Source: Asinibacterium sp. OR53 (lineage in GTDB: Bacteria > Bacteroidota > Bacteroidia > Chitinophagales > Chitinophagaceae). Taken from it: 64,000 nt of DNA. A program made the translations under genes and the position numbers. The stretch lies in NCBI RefSeq assembly GCF_000515315.1, contig NZ_KI911562.1, positions 124,001 to 188,000 of the forward strand, written 5' to 3'. Of this stretch, positions 18,708-27,877 are shown in pieces; positions within the stretch are counted from its first letter, which is position 1, and each line of letters opens with the position of its first letter. Under the pieces are notes generated by a model. The model worked only from the letters and a program-made list of their open reading frames with translations. It searched no databases and was not told where the DNA came from.

Positions 18708-19157
18708 TTATTGTTTTCCACTATGGCCGAAGCCTCCACTGCCTCTTTCTGTTTCGTTCAGTTCCTGCACCTCTATCCACTCCACTTTCTCCACTTTCTG
18801 AAACACCAACTGCGCAATACGATCTCCGGGATGAATCACCTGCGACTCACCAGACAAGTTGATCAATATCACTTTCAGCTCACCCCTGTAATCTGCATCG
18901 ATGGTACCGGGCGTATTCAGGCAGGTAATACCCTGCTTGATAGCCAGCCCGCTGCGGGGCCTCACCTGGGCTTCATGATTCTCTGGTATTTCCAGGAAAA
19001 GACCTGTAGGCACCAACACCCTTTCCAAAGGCGCCAGCGTTAGTGGCGCTTCCAGCCAGGCCCTGATGTCCATACCCGATGAACCACTGGTGGCATAGGC
19101 AGGCAAAGCATTATTCGAGTGGTTGATGATCCTGATGGTTAAACGATTTTCCGGCAT
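18708..19157 (-). CDS. dut: Deoxyuridine 5'-triphosphate nucleotidohydrolase (dUTPase)
   Basis: This 149-residue trimeric dUTPase hydrolyses dUTP to dUMP and pyrophosphate. All five motifs are present: SGMDIRA (I), [12 protein letters not shown] (II), [14 protein letters not shown] (III), [12 protein letters not shown] (IV) and the Gly-rich [10 protein letters not shown] (V). The length is typical for bacterial Dut. It leads a minus-strand unit that continues through the DUF4292 and EnvC-like genes after a repeat. Confidence 0.97.
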   Translation of the reverse strand: MPENRLTIRIINHSNNALPAYATSGSSGMDIRAWLEAPLTLAPLERVLVPTGLFLEIPENHEAQVRPRSGLAIKQGITCLNTPGTIDADYRGELKVILINLSGESQVIHPGDRIAQLVFQKVEKVEWIEVQELNETERGSGGFGHSGKQ

Positions 19158-19196
19158 GGTGGCAAATGTAGGAAATGATGCCTTATTTTTGGCCCC

Positions 19197-19871
19197 ATGA
19201 AGAACAGCAGGAGCACATTACTTCCCCTTTCGTTGATATCTTTTGTAATAACCTGCCTTTTTTCTGCCTGTTTCAAAGACCTGCCCGTTAAAAGACAAGT
19301 ATACTTTAACGATTTCGAAACATTGTCGAAATCCAATCTTAAAGTGTACAATTTTAACGGGCTCGATACTTCCCTAAAGATCTTCTTCTTTAACAACAGC
19401 CATGTGTTCGGCAACTTCAACAACAACCGTTTTGAGCTGCACCTCGATACCCTGCCCGAGCACAATGCCATCAAAATAGAGTTCGACCTGTTCATTCACG
19501 ATAAGTGGGACGGCGATTTTATCCTGGGCAGCAATAATATTCCCGATGTATGGCAAATGACGCTGGACGACTACCCCTTTTATCAAACTACTTTTTCCAA
19601 CGGGATACATGGCCAGTCTTTCCCTAATAATTACAAGGCAGGTAATGCTTCCAGCCCTGCGCACAGCGATGCCTGGAATATCAGCCTGCCGGGCGTGTGC
19701 GTGCTGAAAGACTCAGCCAATGGAAGCAGTTTGTATAAAATAGAGATCACCACTTCACATAATGCCAATGCGATGACGCTTGCCTGCAGCGATGCATTGC
19801 AGCCTTTTAACAGTTTATGCCAGAAAAGCTGGTCTGTCGATAATATCCGCATCACGGCCATCAAATATTAA
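19197..19871 (+). CDS. Lipoprotein of unknown function at the head of the polysaccharide locus
   Basis: This 224-residue protein has a lipoprotein signal ([15 protein letters not shown], Cys near residue 25). The mature part is rich in aromatic and beta-prone residues ([31 protein letters not shown]), which suggests a jelly-roll domain of the lectin or carbohydrate-binding kind; this is inference from composition only. The product ends with [12 protein letters not shown], as seen in beta-sandwich domains. It starts 39 bp from dut on the opposite strand and lies 7 bp before the methyltransferase gene, so it could open the operon. Confidence 0.7.
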   Translation: MKNSRSTLLPLSLISFVITCLFSACFKDLPVKRQVYFNDFETLSKSNLKVYNFNGLDTSLKIFFFNNSHVFGNFNNNRFELHLDTLPEHNAIKIEFDLFIHDKWDGDFILGSNNIPDVWQMTLDDYPFYQTTFSNGIHGQSFPNNYKAGNASSPAHSDAWNISLPGVCVLKDSANGSSLYKIEITTSHNANAMTLACSDALQPFNSLCQKSWSVDNIRITAIKY

Positions 19872-19878
19872 TCCGCAC

Positions 19879-20844
19879 ATGAAAATGAAGAGTATGTTTA
19901 AAAAGGCGGCCTTGCGTATCTATGACGTAATCACCAGTCCTCTTACATTCCTGTACCTGCCTTTGTTGCGTGTGATCAAACTGCATGGTATTCATAAGTT
20001 CCCGCTCAACAGGGCGGTATTCCTTCGCCAGGGCATCTACCCGGTGAGGGATCATTATTACGAGCCGCAGATCAAATATTCCGCTCAATTCGATGCGAAA
20101 AAAATCCGCAACCTGCATTTAGATCTCCGGGAGCAGGTGCAATTATCTCAACTGAAACAACTGCAGCATACAGAAGAATTGCGTTCATTGTCTCAACACA
20201 AAAGTGAAGCGCAACGGCCGGCTTATTACCTGCAAAACGGCTCTTTTGCAGCAGGCGATGCCGATCTGTATTACCTGATGATCCGTAACCTCAAACCTAA
20301 AAAGATCATCGAGATCGGTTCCGGGTTCACCACCCTGCTGAGTCTCGAAGCCATCCGCAGGAACAAAGCGGAAGGTCACGATACCAGGCTCATCTGCATC
20401 GAGCCTTATGAATTCCAATGGCTGGAGCAATTCGAAGCAATTGAATTCAGGAAAGAAAAGGTAGAGAACATTGACCCTTCTTTTTTCGCCCAACTCGAAG
20501 CAGGTGATTTTCTTTTCATCGATTCATCGCACGTGATCCGTCCCGAAAACGATGTCTTGTTTGAGTACCTGGAGATCCTTCCAACACTTGCCAAAGATGT
20601 GATCATTCACATCCATGATATCTTTACACCACGCCATTACCGCAAGGAATGGCTGGTAGATGAAATCAGGCTTTGGAACGAACAATACCTGCTCGAAGCA
20701 TTCCTGTATTTCAATGAAAGTTTTGAAATCCTTTTTACATTGAACCACCTTAAAAACAGTTATTTTCCTCAAACGCAAGCGGTACTAACCAACCTTACAG
20801 CAGATGCCGAGCCGGGTTCTTTCTGGCTGAAGAAAACGAAATAA
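19879..20844 (+). CDS. Class I SAM-dependent methyltransferase
   Basis: The ATG at 19879 gives 321 residues (MKMKSMFKKAALRIYDVITS). A longer open frame from 19780 overlaps the upstream lipoprotein and is rejected. SAM-binding motif I is KIIEIGSGFTTLLSLEA, and IDSSHVIRPENDVLFEYL with HIHDIF resembles the Methyltransf_24 group that methylates sugars or other small acceptors. It is followed after 20 bp by a flippase gene, so modification of the exported glycan is likely. The acceptor is unknown. Confidence 0.85.
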   Translation: MKMKSMFKKAALRIYDVITSPLTFLYLPLLRVIKLHGIHKFPLNRAVFLRQGIYPVRDHYYEPQIKYSAQFDAKKIRNLHLDLREQVQLSQLKQLQHTEELRSLSQHKSEAQRPAYYLQNGSFAAGDADLYYLMIRNLKPKKIIEIGSGFTTLLSLEAIRRNKAEGHDTRLICIEPYEFQWLEQFEAIEFRKEKVENIDPSFFAQLEAGDFLFIDSSHVIRPENDVLFEYLEILPTLAKDVIIHIHDIFTPRHYRKEWLVDEIRLWNEQYLLEAFLYFNESFEILFTLNHLKNSYFPQTQAVLTNLTADAEPGSFWLKKTK

Positions 20845-20864
20845 CTTATCTATATCATTGCACC

Positions 20865-22088
20865 ATGATCAAAAGCAAGCCTTTCCTGGCCAATTTTTTC
20901 AACCTCGGTTTTATCCAGGTGTCCAATGCAGTGATCCAGATCCTCCTGTTTCCCATCATCATCCGTATCATCGGACTGCATGAATTCGGTTATGCCATGG
21001 TGGCCAATGCCTATGCGGCGCTTGCCGGTTTATTCATTAATTATGGCACCAACCAATCGGGTATCAAAGACGTAGCGATCAATAAAAACAATGGCAAGGC
21101 GCTGAATGAGATCTTTTATACGGTTTACTATACGCGTTTCCTGCTTTTCTTATTATCGATGATGGTGCTCGCAGGTCTTTATGGTTTTTCTGTTCCGCAT
21201 GCCCGTTATTTTCTCTTTGCCAGTACCATCGTATTTGCAGAAATGCTTAATCCGCTGTTCTTTTTCATCGGTATCGAAAAATTATTTTTTTACAATGTAG
21301 CCAACCTGTTGGCCAAATTGCTTTCTGCGCTGCTCATCATTGTACTGATACATGCCAACACGCCCGGCTGGTGGGTTAATTTCTACCTGGGTCTCAGCAG
21401 TACTATTTTCTTTATTCCCCTGCTGGTATACCTGGTGCGTCAATATCAATTGACCCGGTACCGTATTTCCATTGAAGCGATGCGGCAATTCCTGAAGCAT
21501 AATTTTTTCCTCACGGGCAACAACCTGTTTGTGCAATTGCAACAGTCTTTTTTTCTGTTTACCCTTTCAGGTGTGGTTTCCCCGCTCGTTCTCGGCGCTT
21601 ACTCCTTATGCGATAAGATCGTATGGTCGTTCCGCCTGCTCATCGTTTCTTTTTCCAGTGCCGTATATCCGCGTGCAGCGGTCCTGTTCCGCGAGCAAAA
21701 AGAATTATGGCACTCGTACAAAACCACCATCAATGGCTGGCTGGCTGTTTGCTTCCTGCTGGCTGCCGGCGGTCTCCTGTGGCTTGCTCCCTGGATCGTT
21801 ACCCTGCTTACAAGTAAACCAGATGCACTCACTACCCTGTATATCCGCTCCGTTGCATTCGTGCCTTTTGTAGCCGCACTCAATGCCATGAATGTGATCG
21901 ACCTGCTGGTTAAAAACAGGTACAGCTACCTGTTTACCATCGGGGTGATCCTTTGCTCTATTGCCATCATCACTTCCTTCCTGTTCGTAAAGCTGGGTCA
22001 TGAAAACTGGTATGGGTATTTCCCCATTATCATCGAAGTTTGCAGTTTGCCTTTGTATTTTCTGTTCATCCGCAAAACACATGCATGA
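20865..22088 (+). CDS. Wzx-type oligosaccharide flippase
   Basis: A 407-residue polytopic membrane protein of the PST/MOP superfamily with about twelve hydrophobic segments. It starts MIKSKPFLANFFNLGFIQVSN and includes IMALPY-type positions such as RIIGLHEFGYAMVANAYAAL. Flippases move undecaprenyl-linked repeat units to the periplasmic face. Its TGA stop overlaps the next ATG (ATGA at 22085-22088), which couples it to the GT2 gene. Confidence 0.9.
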   Translation: MIKSKPFLANFFNLGFIQVSNAVIQILLFPIIIRIIGLHEFGYAMVANAYAALAGLFINYGTNQSGIKDVAINKNNGKALNEIFYTVYYTRFLLFLLSMMVLAGLYGFSVPHARYFLFASTIVFAEMLNPLFFFIGIEKLFFYNVANLLAKLLSALLIIVLIHANTPGWWVNFYLGLSSTIFFIPLLVYLVRQYQLTRYRISIEAMRQFLKHNFFLTGNNLFVQLQQSFFLFTLSGVVSPLVLGAYSLCDKIVWSFRLLIVSFSSAVYPRAAVLFREQKELWHSYKTTINGWLAVCFLLAAGGLLWLAPWIVTLLTSKPDALTTLYIRSVAFVPFVAALNAMNVIDLLVKNRYSYLFTIGVILCSIAIITSFLFVKLGHENWYGYFPIIIEVCSLPLYFLFIRKTHA

Positions 22089-23002
22089 ATTCTTCTGTTG
22101 CCATCATAGTGCTCAACTGGAACAGTTTCGATGTAACGAACGATTGCCTGCATTCGCTGGCCGGTCTTAATCATCCGTCTTACAAAGTGATCCTGGTAGA
22201 TAATGCTTCTGCCGATGGTTCAGCCGATCAGCTTGCTGCGGCGCATCCTCAAGTTATCTGCTTACGTTCTTCTGCTAACCTGGGCTTTACCGGCGGTAAT
22301 AATATCGGTTTACGGTATGCATTGCAAAACGGGTTCACGTATTCACTCATACTCAACAATGATACCCTGGCAGAACCTGATTTTCTTGCAAAGCTCACCG
22401 CCTATATGGACGCCCACCAGGAAGCCGGCGCTGTGCAACCGCGCATTTTTTACCAGCACAACCGGCAACTACTTTGGAACGGTGGCTCTTATTACAACCG
22501 GTTCCTCGGTTGGAGTTATACCCTGGGAGAAGCCAGGCATACCCATCCCAAATACGCTATTCGTAAAGAGGTAGACTGGATCACAGGATGTGCCTTCCTG
22601 GTTCGTAACAGCGTATTACAACAGAGCGGGTTGTTTGCCGACAAGTTTTTTTTATACAATGAAGATGTAGACCTTTCGTTCCGCATTCGTAAGCTGGGTT
22701 ACCCGCTGGTATACGAACCCGAAGCGGTGATCTATCATATCGCCGGTATGTCAACCAAAAGCAAGACCAAGTCTAAAGAAGGCTATGTTCACCCGCTTGC
22801 TCATTATTATAACCAGCGCAACCGGCTGTGGATCATTAAGCAATATACGCCCTGGTATTGTGTTCCCAGCGTAGTGCTGTTTAATTTTGGTTATCTTGTT
22901 ATGGTATTGGGGTATTTCACCGTGAGGGGCCGTTTTCAAAAACTAAAAGCCGTAACACGCGCCATTAAAGACGGCATTTTTGATTCCATTCAATACCCAT
23001 AA
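22085..23002 (+). CDS. Glycosyltransferase family 2 (rhamnosyltransferase-like)
   Basis: The ATG at 22085, overlapping the flippase stop, gives 305 residues. The GT-A fold motifs are clear: AIIVLNWNSFDVTNDCLHSL at the N-terminus, LVDNASADGS, NLGFTGGNNIGL, and the metal-binding LILNNDT. WITGCAFLVRNSVL and FLYNEDVDLSFRI complete the catalytic core. These are features of the dTDP-rhamnosyl/galactofuranosyl branch of GT2. The donor cannot be told. A C-terminal hydrophobic segment suggests membrane association. Confidence 0.92.
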   Translation: MNSSVAIIVLNWNSFDVTNDCLHSLAGLNHPSYKVILVDNASADGSADQLAAAHPQVICLRSSANLGFTGGNNIGLRYALQNGFTYSLILNNDTLAEPDFLAKLTAYMDAHQEAGAVQPRIFYQHNRQLLWNGGSYYNRFLGWSYTLGEARHTHPKYAIRKEVDWITGCAFLVRNSVLQQSGLFADKFFLYNEDVDLSFRIRKLGYPLVYEPEAVIYHIAGMSTKSKTKSKEGYVHPLAHYYNQRNRLWIIKQYTPWYCVPSVVLFNFGYLVMVLGYFTVRGRFQKLKAVTRAIKDGIFDSIQYP

Positions 23003-23016
23003 AGCAAAGACTGCCC

Positions 23017-24387
23017 ATGTTCCTGTTTCCTGTCATATACCTGGTTTTCTTTTTCTTATCGGTTTATTATGTATTACAGGGTAAAACAGACCGCTTCCTG
23101 ATCTTCGTCATTTTTTCACTGCCCATTTATATTACATCGTTATCTGTCAGTTTCATGTATGGTTTCGGCAGCCTGATACCTCTTTTGCAGGCTTGCAAAG
23201 AATTCCTCGTACTGCTTACATTAGGTTGTTTGATCTACCGGCTCAAAGAGCGCATTCAATTCCATACGGTTGACTGGCTCATCATCGCTTATCTTTCTTA
23301 TAACCTGTTATATGTAATCTTACCCATTGGCAGTTACAGTGTAATGGAGAAACTGCTCTCTTACAAGAGCAGCTGTTTTTTTGCATTGGTCTATTTTATC
23401 GGCCGCTTATCCTCAGGCGCCAGCGTTGACCTTAACAAGTATTTCAGCTATATCTGTATGGTGGCCATAGCAGCAGCCGTGGTGTTGCTGTTCGAACTGA
23501 TCAACGGCCAGCACCTGCAAACCCATACCGGTTATGCCGATTATAATTTTTACTATTTCAACGTAGATCCTTCAGGTAATTATGGCCTTACCTGGACATT
23601 CGAAACCTCCAATGGCATCAAACGCTTCGCCAGTTTTTTCTCTATGCCCCTGGAGCATGCGGCAGCTACCCTCGTTACCCTTTCTGTATTAATAGCCCTC
23701 ATAACAGAAAGGAACAACAATAAGTTCAGGGTGAACAACTTCATCATCATTGCCTTTTGCTGCACCTTATTCTCCGTGCTCTTTGCTTTTTCAAGGGCCT
23801 CTTTTGTGAGCTATTTCATCATGTTGTATGCCTATGCCATTCTCACCAAAAAGAAACTGTTGCTGAATATATTTCATTGGGGACTGGTGGCGCTTGCATT
23901 GATCACCCTGGTGTGGACAAAAGGCGATGTGTATGATTTCATTGCGTCTACCATCGACTTTACCGACAGCTCCAGTGTAAGTCACTTGTTAGAGTGGCTC
24001 GACGGGGTGCAGGCCATTGCCAGCCACCCGCTAGGACTTGGCCTTGGCGCATCGGGCCGTGTAGCAGGTGAGCTTAAAGCCAATATCGGCGGAGAAAACC
24101 AGCTCATCATCATCGGTGTGCAAACCGGACTGGTATCTGTACTGCTTTATTTATGGATATATGTACTGGTCATTGGTAACGCAGCAAAACTATTCACGCA
24201 GCAATCACATCTCAAATACCGCAAGCTGGGCATTGCCCTGGTATTACTGAAAGTGGGACTTATTATCCCGTTGCTCACTTCGGAAGTAGAATCGTATATA
24301 TACATCAGTTATTTCACCTGGTTCTTGTCCGGACTGATGATTAGCATGGTTTCACAAAATAATTTATCATTGCGGCACCAACTATGA
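23017..24387 (+). CDS. O-antigen polymerase/ligase family protein (Wzy-like)
   Basis: A 456-residue membrane protein with about ten to twelve hydrophobic segments and one large periplasmic loop (about residues 165-205, HTGYADYNFYYFNVDPSGNY). A further loop contains ASHPLGLGLGASGRVAG. This layout is typical of Wzy polymerases and WaaL ligases, which cannot be told apart by sequence alone. Position among flippase and glycosyltransferase genes favours a polymerase. It overlaps the next gene by ATGA at 24384-24387. Confidence 0.83.
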   Translation: MFLFPVIYLVFFFLSVYYVLQGKTDRFLIFVIFSLPIYITSLSVSFMYGFGSLIPLLQACKEFLVLLTLGCLIYRLKERIQFHTVDWLIIAYLSYNLLYVILPIGSYSVMEKLLSYKSSCFFALVYFIGRLSSGASVDLNKYFSYICMVAIAAAVVLLFELINGQHLQTHTGYADYNFYYFNVDPSGNYGLTWTFETSNGIKRFASFFSMPLEHAAATLVTLSVLIALITERNNNKFRVNNFIIIAFCCTLFSVLFAFSRASFVSYFIMLYAYAILTKKKLLLNIFHWGLVALALITLVWTKGDVYDFIASTIDFTDSSSVSHLLEWLDGVQAIASHPLGLGLGASGRVAGELKANIGGENQLIIIGVQTGLVSVLLYLWIYVLVIGNAAKLFTQQSHLKYRKLGIALVLLKVGLIIPLLTSEVESYIYISYFTWFLSGLMISMVSQNNLSLRHQL

Positions 24388-25514
24388 CAAGACCCATCAA
24401 TATCGGCATTGATATACGCAACTTAAAGGCCGCTGCTACCGGCCAAAAGACTTACCTCGAAGAGTTGTGCAGGGAGTTGAAACTATTAGATGACAACCAT
24501 TGCCGTTTTTTCTTTTTCGATACCTGGATACCTGTCTATTCCGGCAAGAATAAATTACTGAAGTTGCTCGAACACTTCAACCTGCAATGCTGGAAACAGG
24601 TATCGCTGCCTTTTAAAGCCTGGTCGAAGAAAACGGATATTATTTTTTGTATCGATTATTTTGCCCCTTATCTGCATTTGGGTTATCAAACCGTAGAGGT
24701 TTTTCACGATGCATTTTTTTACGAATATCCCCAACACTATAACCGCATCTGGCTTAAACTATTTAAACTTACCGCCATTCCTGCGGCCAGGCGTTCTGCA
24801 TGCATTGTAGCGCCCAGTCATTATGCCCGGCAAAGGATCCATCATTATACAAAGATCCCGCTCGAAAAGATCGTTACGATCTATGAAGGTCCGAAGACAC
24901 TGCATAACCGGCAAACTACGGCAGCGCTTCCTTCCTGGCTTCCGGTTAACGAGAGCTTCCGGTACATCCTGCATGTAGGTGTGATGGAAAAAAGGAAAAA
25001 CCTTCCCGCGCTGATACGCGCATTCAAACAATTACGCGATCATGGATACGAGCAATACAAATTAGTACTGGTAGGAAAGGGTGATGGAAAAATGCACTCC
25101 GATGATACGGCACAGATCATGGCTGCCATCAGGGAGCACCAGCTCGAAAATGAAGTGATCACACCCGGTTACCTGCCAGATGACCAGCTGGGCATGATTT
25201 ACCAGCACGCGGCCCTTTACATGTTCCCTTCTGTCAACGAAGGCTTTGGCATTCCCATACTGGAAGCATTCAGTTACCAGGTACCGGTACTGGTGGCCAA
25301 TAATACCTGCTTACCGGAAATAGGCGGACCCGCGGTGTTAACGTTCGACCCTTATGATACGGCTGATATGGTTTCGAAAATGCGTATGGTGATCGACAAC
25401 GAAGCCCTGCGGACCAGCCTGGTACAAAAAGGAACAGAACGCCTACAGCAATTCTCCTGGAAGATCACGGCACAGGAATTGGTGGCGCTATTTAAAAAGC
25501 TCCAGCGTTCCTGA
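24384..25514 (+). CDS. Glycosyltransferase family 4
   Basis: A 376-residue GT-B enzyme. N-terminal MTRPINIGIDIRNLKAAATG contains the Gly-rich acceptor loop. The C-terminal domain shows VGVMEKRKNLPALIRAFKQL, LVGKGDG and the donor-binding FPSVNEGFGIPILEAF with its conserved EX7E arrangement, then LPEIGGPAVLTFDP. It is a retaining transferase that would extend the polysaccharide repeat unit. The sugar is unknown. Translation is coupled to the upstream polymerase gene. Confidence 0.93.
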   Translation: MTRPINIGIDIRNLKAAATGQKTYLEELCRELKLLDDNHCRFFFFDTWIPVYSGKNKLLKLLEHFNLQCWKQVSLPFKAWSKKTDIIFCIDYFAPYLHLGYQTVEVFHDAFFYEYPQHYNRIWLKLFKLTAIPAARRSACIVAPSHYARQRIHHYTKIPLEKIVTIYEGPKTLHNRQTTAALPSWLPVNESFRYILHVGVMEKRKNLPALIRAFKQLRDHGYEQYKLVLVGKGDGKMHSDDTAQIMAAIREHQLENEVITPGYLPDDQLGMIYQHAALYMFPSVNEGFGIPILEAFSYQVPVLVANNTCLPEIGGPAVLTFDPYDTADMVSKMRMVIDNEALRTSLVQKGTERLQQFSWKITAQELVALFKKLQRS

Positions 25515-25548
25515 TTTAGCTATCTTTGTGCCTTTCCAAACTACACCA

Positions 25549-26724
25549 ATGGGTCCTTTGAAGCCTTCTGTATTGTTTGTTCACAATAAGTACCTGCACA
25601 AAGGCGGGGAAGACAGTGTGGTACACAACGAAATGGAAGTGCTAACCAGGAATGACTATACCATCCACTACCTTGAATTTCAGAACCAACAACTGAGCAA
25701 AGCAGGCTTCGGCGCTTTTTCAATGCCTTTGAAGCTTTTTTATAACCTGAATGCTTTTTTGAAAGTATACCGGCTGGTGAGGAAACACAGGATACAGGTG
25801 GTACACGTGCACAACTTCTTTTATACGGCATCGCCTTCTGTGTTCTGGGCGGCAAAAGCTGCCGGCGCCAGCACGGTAATGACCCTGCACAATTACCGCT
25901 TGTTTTGTCTCAATGGCGTTTTCTTCCTCAATGGCAAAACCTGCTTCGATTGTCATACAGAGAAAAGCTTCAATAAGGGAATTGCCGGTAAATGCTTCAA
26001 ATCTTCCGGCGTGTTTTCGGCTGCCCTGGCCCTGTCAACCCGTTTTCACCGTTTGCTGGGCACCTGGGTTAAAAAAGTAGACCGTTTCATCGCCGTCAAT
26101 CCGTTCATGCCTCACTTACTGGAAGAAATAGGCGTGCCTGCCGGTCGTATTGTAGTGAGACCGAATTTTTTGCCCATGGCCGGCAATGGCAACTACCAGC
26201 ATTACGATCAACGGAGCGACTATTACCTCTATGCAGGCAGGCTCAGTGAAGAAAAAGGCATCCAGCACCTGGTAGCAGCTTTCACAAAAGCGAAGAAAAA
26301 GCTGGTGATCTTTGGTGAAGGGGAACTGGCTGATTTTGTGCAACAACATACTTCTGAATACATCCGCTATGAAGGCGCCCAGCCTCCCGAAGTACTGTTC
26401 AAATACTATGCGCAATGCCGCGCCCTTGTTTTCCCTTCTCTCTGGATCGAAGGAATGCCCATGACCCTGATCGAAGCGCGGAGCACCGGCGCCATTCCTA
26501 TTGTAGCCACCACCATCAACAGCCGTGGGTTCGTAAACAATGAAACAGATGGTTTCCTCTACGAAGCCGGCAACGCGAACGACCTCATCAGGGTGATCAA
26601 TTTATTTGAAGGACTCTCCAGGGAAACGCTCAACAAGCTTTCCGCCGATTCATACAACCGCTTTCAGCAGCACTATTCTGAAATGCGTTACCTGCAAACC
26701 CTCGAGCAGGTTTATCATTTTTGA
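25549..26724 (+). CDS. Glycosyltransferase family 4
   Basis: The ATG at 25549 gives 391 residues beginning MGPLKPSVLFVHNKYLHKGG. A GTG at 25528 is an alternative. The N-terminal GT-B domain holds GGEDSVVHNEMEVL and VVHVHNFFYTASPSV. The C-terminal domain has YAGRLSEEKGIQHLVAAF, the donor-binding FPSLWIEGMPMTLIEA, and ARSTGAIPIVATT. A TAnnTTTG-like -7 element (25521-25528) sits just before it, but a matching -33 element is missing. Confidence 0.92.
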   Translation: MGPLKPSVLFVHNKYLHKGGEDSVVHNEMEVLTRNDYTIHYLEFQNQQLSKAGFGAFSMPLKLFYNLNAFLKVYRLVRKHRIQVVHVHNFFYTASPSVFWAAKAAGASTVMTLHNYRLFCLNGVFFLNGKTCFDCHTEKSFNKGIAGKCFKSSGVFSAALALSTRFHRLLGTWVKKVDRFIAVNPFMPHLLEEIGVPAGRIVVRPNFLPMAGNGNYQHYDQRSDYYLYAGRLSEEKGIQHLVAAFTKAKKKLVIFGEGELADFVQQHTSEYIRYEGAQPPEVLFKYYAQCRALVFPSLWIEGMPMTLIEARSTGAIPIVATTINSRGFVNNETDGFLYEAGNANDLIRVINLFEGLSRETLNKLSADSYNRFQQHYSEMRYLQTLEQVYHF

Positions 26725-26804
26725 TACCGGCGCTTTAGGCACTATCCACTTGAAATGGAAGCGCATCTGTATTATTCTGCATCTAAACAAGAGTAGAAAA
26801 ACTC

Positions 26805-26835
26805 TTTTTGGGATTTAGTTTCCCCTCTACATTTG
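26805..26835 (+). promoter_or_regulatory. Possible Bacteroidota-type promoter for the AT-rich gene pair
   Basis: TTTTTG at 26805-26810 and TACATTTG at 26828-26835 match the Bacteroidota -33 (TTTG) and -7 (TAnnTTTG) elements. The spacing is 17 bp, a little short of the usual 19-21. It ends 30 bp before the ATG at 26866, inside the 141-bp gap after the glycosyltransferase, which otherwise holds nothing I recognise. The -7 pattern alone is common by chance. Confidence 0.35.
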
Positions 26836-26865
26836 ATTCAATCATTACAAATATTCTGGATACAT

Positions 26866-27471
26866 ATGAATGCCATCAGAAAGGTGTTATTGTTGTTTCT
26901 CTCCATTCTGTTTGTATCAGTCTTACTTTCGTATCTCTGCTGGCACTGGTTTGGCTATGAATATCATCTATGGGAAAGTGGAGTTCTTGAAATAAATTTC
27001 TTTGCTACAGTCTGTAATTTCTTTACCATTATTGGGTTGGTTATGACTGTATTCCAGGTGTCTAAATTAGAAAGCGATCAGATAATCAGAGATAAGGCGC
27101 TGGAGGATATTCGAGAGCAGGATTACAAAACTAATTCGCTGGTTAAATGTGGATACATTAAGAGAGTACTTGAATCTCTGAACGACCGGATGGAAACGGA
27201 CATCAATATTTCCAGAAGCACTGTTACTGATTACGGATATGAAATAAACCGTGCCTATACCTATCTGCAGTCCATGTTACAAGGGCAGGGAGGTTTAAAG
27301 GGAGTATTGATAGATGGCAAAAAGGCATTAGTTTTGTTAGAGCAAATGGAGCAAGAATTGATAGCAATGGATGAAACAACGATTAAAAATTTTCCACGTA
27401 GCCGTCATCAACTCCATATCCAAAAAGTACTCCTCGAATTCGAATCCTGTGAAAACACGTTAAAGTCGTAG
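26866..27471 (+). CDS. Two-TM membrane protein of unknown function
   Basis: The ATG at 26866 gives 201 residues. Two hydrophobic segments (about 4-25 and 40-62, the second near FATVCNFFTIIGLVMTVFQV) leave a cytoplasmic, largely helical C-terminal domain of about 135 residues with heptad-like charge patterns. I recognise no family. Base composition is clearly lower in GC than the glycosyltransferases around it. The stop is 2 bp from the next gene, so the two form a unit. The TM hairpin plus soluble helical domain recalls small sensor or effector membrane proteins, but no function is claimed. Confidence 0.7.
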   Translation: MNAIRKVLLLFLSILFVSVLLSYLCWHWFGYEYHLWESGVLEINFFATVCNFFTIIGLVMTVFQVSKLESDQIIRDKALEDIREQDYKTNSLVKCGYIKRVLESLNDRMETDINISRSTVTDYGYEINRAYTYLQSMLQGQGGLKGVLIDGKKALVLLEQMEQELIAMDETTIKNFPRSRHQLHIQKVLLEFESCENTLKS

Positions 27472-27473
27472 TT

Positions 27474-27851
27474 ATGTTCAATGAACAATTTATATTACTA
27501 GCCAATACAGTGAAAGATGCTACCACTCATGGATTACTTCAGTGGCAGAAGGGAAAGGGGCTATTTTCTTATGAATCTGCCTTTAATAACCAAGTCCTAA
27601 GGGTGGACAAATATTTTTATGGTGATGAAAAATTGCCATGCGTCAACTTTTCCATTTTTAATGCAGGTAAAAGTGAGCTGATCTCAGAAACTGTTCGATG
27701 CAAGGATGCAGTTGTAGTGCAGGAATTTGATTTTTTGGAAGGATTATACCATACCATTGAATTAAAGTACACACAGCTACAAAGTGAACAATTCTCCCCA
27801 GCCTTAACAGCACTTACTGCCTCTTTGCAAAACAAGTTGCAGGAACAATAG
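27474..27851 (+). CDS. Small soluble protein of unknown function, second gene of the AT-rich pair
   Basis: A 125-residue protein without signal peptide or membrane segment. It has a mixed alpha/beta look: an N-terminal helix (NEQFILLANTVKDATTHGLL), a beta-rich centre (VLRVDKYFYGDEKLPCVNFS) and a C-terminal helical stretch. Not recognised. It follows the two-TM gene by 2 bp and shares its lower GC, suggesting they arrived together and that the products interact. The next polysaccharide gene starts 26 bp later. Confidence 0.68.
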   Translation: MFNEQFILLANTVKDATTHGLLQWQKGKGLFSYESAFNNQVLRVDKYFYGDEKLPCVNFSIFNAGKSELISETVRCKDAVVVQEFDFLEGLYHTIELKYTQLQSEQFSPALTALTASLQNKLQEQ

Positions 27852-27877
27852 GAGTAAAACCAACCCTACACCAGGTT

